A DNA stretch of 41,278 nt, from NCBI GenBank assembly GCA_030017995.1, contig JASEGS010000014.1:1-41278 (forward strand), given 5' to 3'. Source of the stretch: Thermodesulfovibrionales bacterium (GTDB taxonomy: Bacteria > Nitrospirota > Thermodesulfovibrionia > Thermodesulfovibrionales > Dissulfurispiraceae). Each line of letters begins with the position of its first letter. Position 1 is the first letter of the stretch. A model generated the notes under the pieces. That model was not told the origin of the DNA, searched no databases, and worked only from the letters and a program-made list of their open reading frames with translations. This document shows, piece after piece, positions 8,290 through 16,897 of the stretch. The translations under genes and the position numbers were made by a program.

Positions 8290-8310
8290 ATCCTGTATCA
8301 TGTATCCTGT
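8290..8310 (+). repeat. Heptamer tandem repeat before hemH (ATCCTGT-type x3)
   Basis: Three seven-base units in tandem read ATCCTGT, ATCATGT, ATCCTGT, followed by a fragment of a fourth (ATC). They end 11 bases before the hemH ATG and occupy the place where a leader or ribosome site would be expected. Confidence 0.6.
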
Positions 8311-8321
8311 ATCTTAATTCC

Positions 8322-9332
8322 ATGATAGGCGTTATTCTTTTAAACTTAGGCGGGCCTGATTCCCTTGAGGCAGTAAAGCCGTTTTTATACAATCTCTTTT
8401 CCGACAGAGATATTATCAAGCTCGGTCCCCTATTTATTCAAAAACCTATTGCATCCCTCATTGCCAATTTGAGGGCAAAAAAGACTCAGGATGCATATAA
8501 TCTTATTGGCGGCAAATCCCCGCTTGTTGAAGTTACCAATGCTCAGGCAAAAGCACTTGAAGACTTATTAAATTCGAAATTCGAAATTCGAAATTCGAAA
8601 TTCAAGACATATGTGGGTATGAGATATTGGCATCCCTATATTGAGGATGCTTTAAAAAAAATGTATGCTGATGGAATAAGACAAATAATAGCCTTTCCTC
8701 TCTATCCGCATTATTCTGTTACCACATCAGGATCTTCTATCAGAGAATTTAAAAGGGCATTGACGCGGGTTTATAAGTGTAATGGCGATAAAAAAGAGGA
8801 ATACTGTATTAACTGTCCGCCGGTTTCTGTTCGTATTATTAAGTCATGGTTTGACCATCCACTTTATATTGACGCCCTTGTTGAAAAGATTCAAAGAGGC
8901 ATATCTGACTTCAAAGAAAGACCTGTAGTGCTTTTCAGCGCCCACAGCCTGCCCAAGAGTTTTATTGACGAAGGAGACCCGTATGCAAATGAGATAAGGG
9001 GAACGATAGAAGCAGTAACAAAAAAAATTGATATTGACTGGCGGCTTTCATACCAGAGCAAAACCGGACCGGTAAAATGGCTTGAACCTACAACAGAGCA
9101 GATGCTGCACAAACTGGCGCAGGAGGGCATAAAAGATGTGCTTGTCGTGCCGATAAGTTTTGTGTCTGACCACATCGAAACCTTATATGAGATAGATATG
9201 CTTTATAAAGACAGGGCGCAGAAACTCGGAATAAATCTTAAAAGGATAGAATCCTTGAACGTATCTCCGAAATTCATAGAGGCTATTGCCGATATGGTGA
9301 TGACTAATGTAAAAAAAGCCGGATGGGTATAA
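8322..9332 (+). CDS. hemH: Ferrochelatase
   Basis: HemH inserts ferrous iron into a porphyrin in haem synthesis. Family blocks are intact: LLNLGGPDSLEAVKPFL at the start, YVGMRYWHPYIEDAL near 97-111, FPLYPHYS with a conserved His (130), FSAHSLP, the YQSKTGPVKWL block, and PISFVSDHIETLYEID with the catalytic Glu region. Length is 336 aa. Residues 84-94 (NSKFEIRNSKF) are an extra loop encoded by a heptamer repeat, inserted between the ALEDLL helix and the strand leading to YVGM. The ATG at 8322 is chosen because homology begins there; there is no Shine-Dalgarno. The following gene starts directly after the stop (TAAATG), so the two are coupled. Confidence 0.95.
   Translation: MIGVILLNLGGPDSLEAVKPFLYNLFSDRDIIKLGPLFIQKPIASLIANLRAKKTQDAYNLIGGKSPLVEVTNAQAKALEDLLNSKFEIRNSKFKTYVGMRYWHPYIEDALKKMYADGIRQIIAFPLYPHYSVTTSGSSIREFKRALTRVYKCNGDKKEEYCINCPPVSVRIIKSWFDHPLYIDALVEKIQRGISDFKERPVVLFSAHSLPKSFIDEGDPYANEIRGTIEAVTKKIDIDWRLSYQSKTGPVKWLEPTTEQMLHKLAQEGIKDVLVVPISFVSDHIETLYEIDMLYKDRAQKLGINLKRIESLNVSPKFIEAIADMVMTNVKKAGWV
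8572..8606 (+). repeat. In-frame heptamer repeat (ATTCGAA x4) inside hemH
   Basis: Four perfect ATTCGAA units (8572-8599) and a fifth degenerate one (ATTCAAG) encode the loop insertion of HemH. Each unit contains the palindrome TTCGAA. Gain or loss of a single unit would shift the reading frame; three units (21 bases) would keep it. Confidence 0.85.
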
Positions 9333-10532
9333 ATGCAGAAATACGATATTATTATAATAGGCGCTGGCATCAGCGGATTAAGTTTTGCGCATTATTGCGC
9401 TAAAGACGGGTTTAAGACACTATTGCTGGAAAAAAATGAGAAGGTCGGGGGAGCCTTGCATTCTCATCACTTCGGAGACGCAGGAGGATTCTGGATAGAG
9501 ATGGGTGCGCATACCTGCTATAACTCTTATGCCAATCTGATAGGAATAATCGAAGACTGCGGGATTCTCGGCCGCATAATCGCAAGAGAGAAGGTTCCAT
9601 TCAAAATGCTCGTTGGCAATAAATTAAAGTCTATATCCTCACAGCTCAACTTTCCGGAGCTTCTTCTGTCAATTCCAAATTTGTTTAAGATTAAAAAACA
9701 AGGCCAGAGTGTTGAATCGTATTATTCAAAGATATTAGGCCGAACGAACTTCGAGCGAGTCCTTGCTCCGGCGCTAAGTGCTGTAATATCGCAAAAGGCA
9801 AATGACTTTCCGGCGGATATGCTTTTTAAAAGGAGGCTGCGCAGAAAAGATATAATTAAAAAGTTTACATTCTCTGCCGGTATTCAGACAGTTGCAGCCT
9901 CCATAGCATCGCAAAGAAATATTGAGATCATTAAGGGCAAAGAAGCGCTTTTAGTAAAACATAATGGCTCTCTTTTTGAGGTTGTTACAGAGAGCGGTGC
10001 ATATGAGTCTGACAGCCTCGCCCTTGCTGTTCCTGCAGTATCAGCAGCGAGGATATTGAAAGAAGCCTTTCCTGAAACGGCAGAAAAGCTCTCTCAGATC
10101 AGAGTGGAGACAGTTGAGTCCATGGGAGTGGCAGTTAAAAGAGATTTGGTTTCCATGCCTTCTGTTGCAGGGGTCATAGCGGTTTCGGACAGCTTTTACT
10201 CTGCGGTGTCGAGAGATGTTGTTAAGGATGATGCATACAGGGGCTTCACCTTCCATTTCAAGACAGGCATAACAAGCCATGAAGCAAAGCTCACTCGAAT
10301 ATCAGAAGTGCTTGGAATAAGGCGGTCACAGATTGAACACTTTGTCTCACAAGAGAATCTTGTCCCTGCGCTGAAGACGGGACATAATATATTGGTCAGC
10401 GAGATTGACAGGTCAATCTCCAAAAGCCGTCTCATGCTTACAGGGAATTATTTTGACGGCATGGCTATAGAGGACTGTGTTACAAGATCGCTCAAAGAGT
10501 TCCTGAGATTAAAGGCCTCCCACGGAGGCTAA
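9333..10532 (+). CDS. hemG: HemG/HemY-like FAD protoporphyrinogen (or coproporphyrinogen) oxidase
   Basis: This 399-aa flavoprotein has the N-terminal dinucleotide-binding fold (IIGAGISGLSFAHYCAKDG, residues 8-27), the Glu that binds the FAD ribose in LLLEKNEKVGG, and a C-terminal GNYFDGMAIEDCVTRSL segment typical of the amine oxidase/protoporphyrinogen oxidase fold. It starts immediately after the hemH stop, so haem synthesis is the most likely job: oxidation of protoporphyrinogen IX or coproporphyrinogen III. It is shorter than classic HemY proteins and its porphyrin site cannot be verified by eye. Another FAD oxidoreductase of this superfamily is possible. A small GCCTCC/GGAGGC hairpin lies in its last codons (10515-10529). 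Confidence 0.75.
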   Translation: MQKYDIIIIGAGISGLSFAHYCAKDGFKTLLLEKNEKVGGALHSHHFGDAGGFWIEMGAHTCYNSYANLIGIIEDCGILGRIIAREKVPFKMLVGNKLKSISSQLNFPELLLSIPNLFKIKKQGQSVESYYSKILGRTNFERVLAPALSAVISQKANDFPADMLFKRRLRRKDIIKKFTFSAGIQTVAASIASQRNIEIIKGKEALLVKHNGSLFEVVTESGAYESDSLALAVPAVSAARILKEAFPETAEKLSQIRVETVESMGVAVKRDLVSMPSVAGVIAVSDSFYSAVSRDVVKDDAYRGFTFHFKTGITSHEAKLTRISEVLGIRRSQIEHFVSQENLVPALKTGHNILVSEIDRSISKSRLMLTGNYFDGMAIEDCVTRSLKEFLRLKASHGG

Positions 10533-10540
10533 CAGGTTCT

Positions 10541-11059
10541 TCAGAGGCTGCTGGCAACCACTTTTTTTGTGTCTTCAGCTACAAGATGACTGTCAATGCG
10601 AATGGAGTGGTCTTTCAGATGCCCCTCAATTTGCCTCTTTGCTATGTGGCAGAGTTTCTTTAAAATATCAAAACGTTTGCCGTAATATAACCATGGGAAC
10701 ATATCATTTATATCTGCAGCTTTAAATGGCTGCAGTTCCTGAGAAGTGATACCTGCATTTCTGAGCAAAATGAACACATCAACGCTAACTGGCTTTTCTG
10801 CCTTCCATGAACATACCCTAAGGAGATTTTCCCAGTTGAGGGATAAGTGGATTTTTTGAATGAATTCAGGTGAAGAAGTGTTAAAGGAGTTCACAGTATT
10901 GAGAATTACATTAAAGGCATTGTCTATTTCCGGTATTATTGCGTACACATTGTCGTTGAACCTGAAGAGTTCCTGATGGGCATTTTTAGCTGTTTCACTG
11001 TCACAGATTACGAGTTCATGATTGCCTTTTAGATTATCTATATGGCATATAAGAGACAT
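10541..11059 (-). CDS. Hypothetical protein, 172 aa
   Basis: I do not recognise this family. The product is soluble, with no signal peptide or membrane helix, and mixed charge. A central FPWLYYGKRFDILKKLCHIAKRQIEGHLKDH segment looks helical, with several His and Cys residues but no clear metal motif. It is convergent with the HemG-like gene eight bases away and separated from the RlmD-like gene upstream by 93 bases. A TAAAAT hexamer six bases before the ATG with no Shine-Dalgarno suggests its own leaderless transcript. Codon use looks ordinary for the window and the frame is intact, so I treat it as real. Confidence 0.6.
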   Translation of the reverse strand: MSLICHIDNLKGNHELVICDSETAKNAHQELFRFNDNVYAIIPEIDNAFNVILNTVNSFNTSSPEFIQKIHLSLNWENLLRVCSWKAEKPVSVDVFILLRNAGITSQELQPFKAADINDMFPWLYYGKRFDILKKLCHIAKRQIEGHLKDHSIRIDSHLVAEDTKKVVASSL

Positions 11060-11065
11060 TAAATA

Positions 11066-11071
11066 ATTTTA
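11066..11071 (-). promoter_or_regulatory. -10-like hexamer 6 nt before the 172-aa gene
   Basis: TAAAAT on the minus strand ends six bases before the ATG at 11059. No Shine-Dalgarno or clear -35 is present. The spacing fits a leaderless start. Confidence 0.35.
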
Positions 11072-11108
11072 ACACATCTATATAGCCGATATTAGCCCTT
11101 GTTATTCT

Positions 11109-11122
11109 CATAATCCGTAATC
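11109..11122 (+). repeat. Heptamer pair CATAATC/CGTAATC
   Basis: Two related seven-base units are followed by ATGGTGTGGCAGGCAC. This mirrors the arrangement at 7775-7788 and lies in the 93-base gap between the 172-aa gene and the RlmD-like gene. Confidence 0.35.
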
Positions 11123-11152
11123 ATGGTGTGGCAGGCACAGACGGGGATTAGC

Positions 11153-12436
11153 CTATCTTAGCCTTAAAAATGCCAGTGATTCAATGTGGTATGTCTGTGG
11201 AAAGAAGTCTATCATCCTTATTGATTCAATATTGTATCTGGCAGAAAGTTTCTTTAAGTCTCTCGCAAAAGTGGCTGGATTGCAGGATATATAAGCAATC
11301 CTTTCCGGTGTCAACGAGAGGATATTGTCTATGGCTTTGTTCGTCATGCCGAGCCTTGGCGGGTCAACTATCAGGATATCAAAGTGGCCATCTATGTTTA
11401 ATGCCTCTACTGATGAACGGATGAATTTGCAGTTTTTTATGTTATTGAGCCGAAGATTGATTTTCCCATCCTCAATGGCATGGGGATTCTCTTCCACAGC
11501 GATTACCTCATCAGCGTCAACGGCTATCGGCAAGGAGAAATTCCCTGCTCCTGAGTATAGATCCAATACCCTCTTGCCTCTGAGTGGTTGCAGAGATTCT
11601 TTGATAAACCTGACTACAGCCTGATTCAGGATCCAGTGGCTTTGGAAGAAACTCAGCGGCGAAATAATATATTTAAGGTATTGAAGGTCAAGAGTTATGT
11701 AGGGCTTGCCATATTTCCAGATGCTTTTGTCTGTTGTTATGAGCAGGCCGGAGAACCCTTCCTTTATAAACAAAGAACTTAAACTATTCGCATAGTTTTT
11801 TGCCCTGTCTTTTAAAGAAATCTTTATCAGCGCTACGGCAGCGCCGCTACAAGATATGTGTATTTCAGCAATGTTACGGAAGATAGACGGATGACTGCTA
11901 TAAATGTTTCTCACCTTTATGAGGTGTTCATTTATTTCGTTACTCATCAAAGGGCAATTGTCTATGTCAATTACTTCCCTGCTCCTTTCTTTGTAAAAGC
12001 CGATTTTTGCATGGTTATTATGGAATGAGACCTTGAACTGCCCCTTGTATCTATAATTCCATGGGTTATGGATAAGCGGGGCGGAAAGATCTGTTTCTAT
12101 TCGTGCAAGTCTTTTCAGACAGTCCCGAAGGACTTCTTCTTTCAATTTTATCTGTCTGTCATATGATATATACTGAGACTGACAGCCGCCGCACATGCCG
12201 AAGTGTCTGCATCTTGGCGCTGTCCTGTCAGGAGAGGGTTTAAATATCTCTGTAGCAGTGGCAATGTAATAATCTTTTCTTTCCCCTTCTATTTTTGCTT
12301 CTATTTGCTCGCATGGGATAGCCCCCTTTATCATTACGATCTTGCCATTGTATTTTCCTATGGAAATCCCGCCATAGGCAGCGGAAAAGGGATGAAGAAC
12401 TATGCGCAAAGGGAGCAAATCCTTTTCATCCTTCAC
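11153..12436 (-). CDS. RlmD/TrmA-family 23S rRNA or tRNA uracil-C5 methyltransferase
   Basis: This SAM-dependent enzyme methylates C5 of a uridine in RNA. It has an N-terminal TRAM-like RNA-binding region (residues about 8-60, with GGISIGKYNGKIVMIKGA), a Cys cluster (CRHFGMCGGCQ near 77-87) that binds a [4Fe-4S] cluster in this family, the SAM motif VLDLYSGAGNFSLP, the DPPRLG motif, and the catalytic Cys in ISCNPATFARDL. Length is 427 aa. RlmD, RlmC and TrmA cannot be separated by eye. The start overlaps the end of the response-regulator gene by 11 bases, making it the last gene of the galT-glgA-kinase-regulator unit. Confidence 0.85.
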   Translation of the reverse strand: MKDEKDLLPLRIVLHPFSAAYGGISIGKYNGKIVMIKGAIPCEQIEAKIEGERKDYYIATATEIFKPSPDRTAPRCRHFGMCGGCQSQYISYDRQIKLKEEVLRDCLKRLARIETDLSAPLIHNPWNYRYKGQFKVSFHNNHAKIGFYKERSREVIDIDNCPLMSNEINEHLIKVRNIYSSHPSIFRNIAEIHISCSGAAVALIKISLKDRAKNYANSLSSLFIKEGFSGLLITTDKSIWKYGKPYITLDLQYLKYIISPLSFFQSHWILNQAVVRFIKESLQPLRGKRVLDLYSGAGNFSLPIAVDADEVIAVEENPHAIEDGKINLRLNNIKNCKFIRSSVEALNIDGHFDILIVDPPRLGMTNKAIDNILSLTPERIAYISCNPATFARDLKKLSARYNIESIRMIDFFPQTYHIESLAFLRLR

Positions 12437-12788
12437 CCTTCATTTTTTCGGCTACTTGTTTTATTATTGCCTTTAAATTGCTCAGGTCTGACGATTTGAC
12501 AACATATGCATCAGAAATCCAGATAGAAAAGTCGTCTTTATAGTCATATGCTGTGAGCATTATAACAGGCATATCGGGTTTTTTGCCTTTCATCTGTCGT
12601 AATATTTGAATGCCGTCTATGTCAGGCATTAGTATATCGAGGGTTACCATATCTGGGTTTTCACGCTCAAAAACCTCCAGCGCTTCTCTGCCGGAGTTTG
12701 CAGTGACAACCGTGTATCCTTCGTCTTCAAGCTCTGCCTTATAGAGCGTTAAAATATTTTTTTCATCATCCACTACCAATATCTTCAT
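12426..12788 (-). CDS. Single-domain response regulator
   Basis: This 120-aa CheY-like receiver has no output domain. The acidic pair is at Asp7-Asp8, the phospho-accepting Asp at 51 (TLDILMPD), the conserved Thr/Ser region in MLTAYDYKDD, and the conserved Lys in YVVKSSD. It follows the histidine kinase by one base and has a strong GGAGGAGG seven to ten bases before its ATG. It must act by protein contact or pass phosphate onward, since it carries no DNA-binding or enzyme domain. The partner kinase is almost certainly the adjacent gene. The insertion-like bend at WISDAYVVKS is normal for the family. Confidence 0.9.
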   Translation of the reverse strand: MKILVVDDEKNILTLYKAELEDEGYTVVTANSGREALEVFERENPDMVTLDILMPDIDGIQILRQMKGKKPDMPVIMLTAYDYKDDFSIWISDAYVVKSSDLSNLKAIIKQVAEKMKGEG

Positions 12789-12789
12789 T

Positions 12790-15486
12790 TTATACCTCCT
12801 CCATTGGTAAATAAATTATAAATTTTGTTCCTTTGCCCCAGATGCTGTGCACATCTATTTTGCCGCCGTGTTCTTCTATAATCCTTTTTGTTATGGAAAG
12901 CCCGAGGCCTGTACCCATTGGGCGGGTTGTAAAAAATGGATCAAAGAGGCGACCGATGTCCGCATCTTTAATGCCGCATCCATTGTCTTCTATTTCTACT
13001 GCCAATTCTTTTTTCTCTGCCGTGTGACCTAACAGATCTGGTTCAGATAAAGTCATGATTTTATGCGCTCTTATGATAATACTGCCATTGTCAGTTGCCT
13101 CATTGGCATTCTTAACAATGTTCAGAAGCGCTTCTTTGAACCTGTTGTAATCCACAAGTATCTTAAATGGCTCCTCAATCTCTTTAATTAGTATATTGCC
13201 TCTGTCATACACTGCTGGCTCAAGGAGGTTTACAATATTGTCCACAATTTCATCTATGTATACAGGTCTCTTTTCCAACTTGGCGCTTCTCACAAAGCTC
13301 AAGGTGTCGTTAAGGATTTCTTCAAGGCGTTTTACTTCTTCAACTATTATTTTTGAGTGTTCTTTTAAATCACCATCAAGCCTGTTTTCGAGTCTTCTCG
13401 CAAAACCACCTATCGAAAGAAGGGGATTTCTTATCTCGTGGGCTACTTTTGCAGCCATCTCACCGAGGGCAGCCATCCTCTCAGTGGATGCTACCTTTTC
13501 TCTTAGTTTCTTCATCTCGCTGATATCCCTGACAATATGGACTGTTCCGAGGATTTCCTCTGCCTTATCAAAGATCGGGGAACTGGAAATAAGAAATGTG
13601 CCGCCAAGATGATGGTCTTCAAGCTCTTCTACATATGATTTTTTTGTCTGTAGTGTCTTGTGGTGAGGGCATTTTTTCCATGGTTCTGACATGCCGTGGA
13701 AAATCTCATAGCATTTTCTACCGACAATCTCATTATCGGGTTTACCGATCTTTTCCCTTACTGCCCTGTTCACTTTTTTTATGGTATAGTCATTACTGTT
13801 GAAATATACAAGGTCTGAAATGGATTCAAAGATATTTTCCAATTCCTGTTCAGCCTGTGCCATGTGCTCAAAGAGTTTTGCATTTTCTATAGCAGATGCT
13901 ATCTGGTCAGTAAAACCTTTTAGAAATTCTATATCGTACTCAGTGATAGGCCTTCCGGAAAAAAGGTTATCAACCCATAAGATCCCTATAGCTCTGTCCT
14001 TAGATATAAGAGGTATCACTGCATAAGCCATTGTGCCTAACTGCTGGATAAGGACAGGGTCTGAAAGGGGTTCAGCATATACATTGGACACAATGAATGA
14101 TCTTTTCTCTTTTACTGCCTTTGTTAGTATGGTGTCAGCATCGAGAGAGATTTCTATGCCGCAGCAGAGTCTGTCTATGAAAGAATCCTTTCTGAGCGGG
14201 CTGTTTTCTATCTCTTCCACTATTGAATGGAGATCCTTTTGTTCCATGGATAGCCTTGACCATATCTCCCATGCCTCTTCATGGCTTGAGGGTCCCACAC
14301 CAAGCGCTCCTCTTAGGACATTTTTTTCTTCGTCTTGAAGAAACAGCATGGCACGGTTGAATCCGAGGCCGTCCCCCATTGTGACTGCAGAGAGCACCAT
14401 TCTGAGCAGTTTCTCCAATTCGAGGGTGCTTCTCATAGCCGAGCTGATAAGCAGCAGCCTTGAGAGCATCTCATTCTTTTTGAGGAGCTCCTTTTCGGTT
14501 TTTTTCTTCCCAGTTATGTCTCTGGATATACCGCTTATGCCGATTATATTGCCTGAGGAGTCTTTAATGGGAGAGAGTGTAAGGCTGACATCGATTAACC
14601 TTCCATCCTTTGTTTTTCTGACGGTCTCAATATCTTTTAAAGTTTCACTGGTTTTAACTCTTTCCGTATAGTTTTTTTCTATGTCAAAGAGAAAATCAGG
14701 TATGAACGGCAAAGGGTTTCCAATAACCTCTTCTTTTGTGTAACCATAGATTTTTTCTGCGCCTGTATTCCACGAGGTAACCCTTCTGTCCAAATCAGTG
14801 GTTACAATTGCATCAGCACTGTTGTCTATCAAACCCTGAAGGTAGTCTTTTAGTTCTATTGCTTCCCTTTCCTGTTTCCGTATGTTTTCGTAGAGGATTG
14901 ATTTGTCTATAACAATGGCAACTATTGAAGCAATACCCTCAAGAGTTATAAAGTCTTCCTCTGAAAAGGGTATTATTGAACCGTCAAGCGATTTTTTATC
15001 ATACAATCCAAATGTTCCTATAAGCTGTTCTCCTATCTTCAGAGGTGTGCATATGGCGGTCTGTATGTTTATATTTGGCGCAATGGGGCCGAACTCATCA
15101 GGACTTTTTGCCATCATTGTCTTGCCTTTTTCAGCTGCTTTCCCCGCAATGCCTTCGCCTATGTTTACAGTTATTTTTTCTCTCATGTCCTCGGGGAAGC
15201 CGAAAGAAGCCTTAACTTTTAATTTGCCGTTTTCGATGAGTCTTATCATGCAGCCAGTGGCATGGAAGAGCTTAGTTGCCTCTTCCGAGATTTTTTTAAG
15301 CAATTCGTCAAAGTCGCTGATGGAGATTATTGCCTTTGTTAGTTCATATATAACTGTTAGCCTGTTAAGCTGTTCCCTTGTGATATGGTATAGCTCCAAA
15401 TCCCTTTCAACAGTTTCGTTCAGCTTTCTAAGCATTTCTTCGTCATAACGAAGGGGTTGTTCAGATGTCGAGTATTTTTCTGTCAT
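12790..15486 (-). CDS. Hybrid-free sensor histidine kinase, GAF-PAS-GAF-PAS-HisKA-HATPase
   Basis: This is an 898-aa sensor kinase with no clear membrane helix, so probably cytoplasmic. Domains in order: GAF (about 45-200), PAS (about 210-330, YLQGLIDNSADAIVTTDLDRR), a second larger GAF (about 345-540), PAS (about 550-650), the dimerisation/phospho-acceptor domain with AHEIRNPL, and the ATPase domain with N (NIVKNANEA), G1 (DNGCGI), F (FDPFFTTRP) and G2 (GTGLGL) boxes. The second PAS has CYEIF and KKCPHH, whose Cys/His could sense redox or metal; that is inference. It starts one base after the glgA stop and precedes the response regulator, so it is part of the galT-glgA unit. Confidence 0.9.
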   Translation of the reverse strand: MTEKYSTSEQPLRYDEEMLRKLNETVERDLELYHITREQLNRLTVIYELTKAIISISDFDELLKKISEEATKLFHATGCMIRLIENGKLKVKASFGFPEDMREKITVNIGEGIAGKAAEKGKTMMAKSPDEFGPIAPNINIQTAICTPLKIGEQLIGTFGLYDKKSLDGSIIPFSEEDFITLEGIASIVAIVIDKSILYENIRKQEREAIELKDYLQGLIDNSADAIVTTDLDRRVTSWNTGAEKIYGYTKEEVIGNPLPFIPDFLFDIEKNYTERVKTSETLKDIETVRKTKDGRLIDVSLTLSPIKDSSGNIIGISGISRDITGKKKTEKELLKKNEMLSRLLLISSAMRSTLELEKLLRMVLSAVTMGDGLGFNRAMLFLQDEEKNVLRGALGVGPSSHEEAWEIWSRLSMEQKDLHSIVEEIENSPLRKDSFIDRLCCGIEISLDADTILTKAVKEKRSFIVSNVYAEPLSDPVLIQQLGTMAYAVIPLISKDRAIGILWVDNLFSGRPITEYDIEFLKGFTDQIASAIENAKLFEHMAQAEQELENIFESISDLVYFNSNDYTIKKVNRAVREKIGKPDNEIVGRKCYEIFHGMSEPWKKCPHHKTLQTKKSYVEELEDHHLGGTFLISSSPIFDKAEEILGTVHIVRDISEMKKLREKVASTERMAALGEMAAKVAHEIRNPLLSIGGFARRLENRLDGDLKEHSKIIVEEVKRLEEILNDTLSFVRSAKLEKRPVYIDEIVDNIVNLLEPAVYDRGNILIKEIEEPFKILVDYNRFKEALLNIVKNANEATDNGSIIIRAHKIMTLSEPDLLGHTAEKKELAVEIEDNGCGIKDADIGRLFDPFFTTRPMGTGLGLSITKRIIEEHGGKIDVHSIWGKGTKFIIYLPMEEV

Positions 15487-15487
15487 A

Positions 15488-16897
15488 TCACTTTGTCGAA
15501 TAGATTTCTAAATACATCCTGGCAGAATTGCTCCATGAAAAATCTTTATTCATGGCGTTTTTTATTAATGCCTGCCAAGTTTCCATGTCTGAATAAGCAG
15601 TTAGCGCCCTTTTTATGGCGCTTAAAAGGGATTCTGCAGAATATTCATCAAAAAGAAAGCCAGTTTCTGAATCCTCTATAGTATCGGCTAATCCTCCTGT
15701 CTTGCTCGCTACAGGTATTGTGCCGTAACGCATTGATATCATTTGTCCCAGTCCACAGGGCTCGTATCTTGAAGGCATCAGGAATATATCAGAGCCTGCA
15801 TATGCGAGATGCGCAAAGTCCTCATTAAACCCTGAATAGAAAAAGAAATTGCCGTCATATAAACTCATCAGGGAATTAAGCTGCGAATTGTACTTTTCCT
15901 CCCCTTTTCCAATTATAACAACATTTGTTTTGTATTCAATCATTTTTGGTATTGCCCCTATCAGCAGGTCCAATCCCTTCTGGTATGCGAGCCTTCCGAT
16001 AAAGCAAAGCAAAGGGGTATTTGTATTGCCATTCAGTGAACATCTTGTGCTGAACTCTTTTTTGCAAGCTGTCTTTCCTGAAAGATCGGATTTATTGTAG
16101 GTTTTTGGAAGCAATCTATCCTTTGAAGGATTCCATTCATCATAGTCTATCCCATTTAGTATGCCGAAAATCGAGTTAGCCTTTTCCCTTAGAAGACCGT
16201 CCAGTCCATAACCTGCTTCTGGTGTCAGTATTTCGTTTGCGTATGTTCTGCTTACTGTTGTTATGATATCCGCGCTCATTATCCCTGCCTTCAGGAAGTT
16301 GACCTTGCCATAAAATTCCATGCTCTCAGGACTAAAATATTTCAATCCTAATCCTGTTATTTCCATTGTTTGAGATGGAAATAGTCCCTGATATCCCATG
16401 TTGTGTATTGTAAAGACAGATGTTGCATTTCTGAACAAGGGGATATCTTTATACAAAGTTTTTAAATACAAGGGAATAAGCCCTGTTTGCCAGTCATTGC
16501 AGTGAATGACATCCAGACGCAGAGAGAGGATTTTACAAATCTCCATAACGCTTTTACAAAAAAATATAAACCTCATATCATTGTCAGGGTAATCGCCGAG
16601 AGATGTGCCGTATAAATCATCTCTGTAAAAGAATTCATCATTGCTGATAAAAAAGGCATGGTCTGTTTTGAATGCCTTGCACTTTTTAACCGTTTCGCCG
16701 AGGGGAATATTTATTTCAATTCCTGTATCTTGAAGATTCTCCCCGAACTGCTCTTTTGTTCTTTTATAAAGCGGCACGAATAGATATGCATCAAGTCCCA
16801 TTTTTTTATATTCCTTGAAAAGAGTGCCGGTTGCGTCAGCAAGCCCTCCTGTCTTTGAGAATGGAACCGCCTCTGGCGTCACTATGGCAATCTTCAT
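15488..16897 (-). CDS. glgA: Glycogen synthase
   Basis: GlgA transfers glucose from ADP-glucose (or UDP-glucose) to growing alpha-1,4-glucan. It is a GT5 family glycosyltransferase with the N-terminal KTGGLADATGTL motif near residue 15 (sugar-nucleotide binding), the NDWQTGLIPLYLK block, and the C-terminal GRLAYQKGLDLL and SRYEPCGLGQMISMRYG blocks with the catalytic Glu region. The length of 469 aa is normal. The ATG at 16897 overlaps the galT stop (ATGA). An upstream in-frame start at 16969 lies inside galT and is not needed. Its neighbours suggest sugar-nucleotide and glycogen metabolism under, or near, a two-component system. Confidence 0.95.
   Translation of the reverse strand: MKIAIVTPEAVPFSKTGGLADATGTLFKEYKKMGLDAYLFVPLYKRTKEQFGENLQDTGIEINIPLGETVKKCKAFKTDHAFFISNDEFFYRDDLYGTSLGDYPDNDMRFIFFCKSVMEICKILSLRLDVIHCNDWQTGLIPLYLKTLYKDIPLFRNATSVFTIHNMGYQGLFPSQTMEITGLGLKYFSPESMEFYGKVNFLKAGIMSADIITTVSRTYANEILTPEAGYGLDGLLREKANSIFGILNGIDYDEWNPSKDRLLPKTYNKSDLSGKTACKKEFSTRCSLNGNTNTPLLCFIGRLAYQKGLDLLIGAIPKMIEYKTNVVIIGKGEEKYNSQLNSLMSLYDGNFFFYSGFNEDFAHLAYAGSDIFLMPSRYEPCGLGQMISMRYGTIPVASKTGGLADTIEDSETGFLFDEYSAESLLSAIKRALTAYSDMETWQALIKNAMNKDFSWSNSARMYLEIYSTK

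Noticed and set aside
10515-10529. Terminator between hemG and the 172-aa gene
   Set aside because: The GCCTCC/GGAGGC stem lies in the coding sequence and has no T-run after it.
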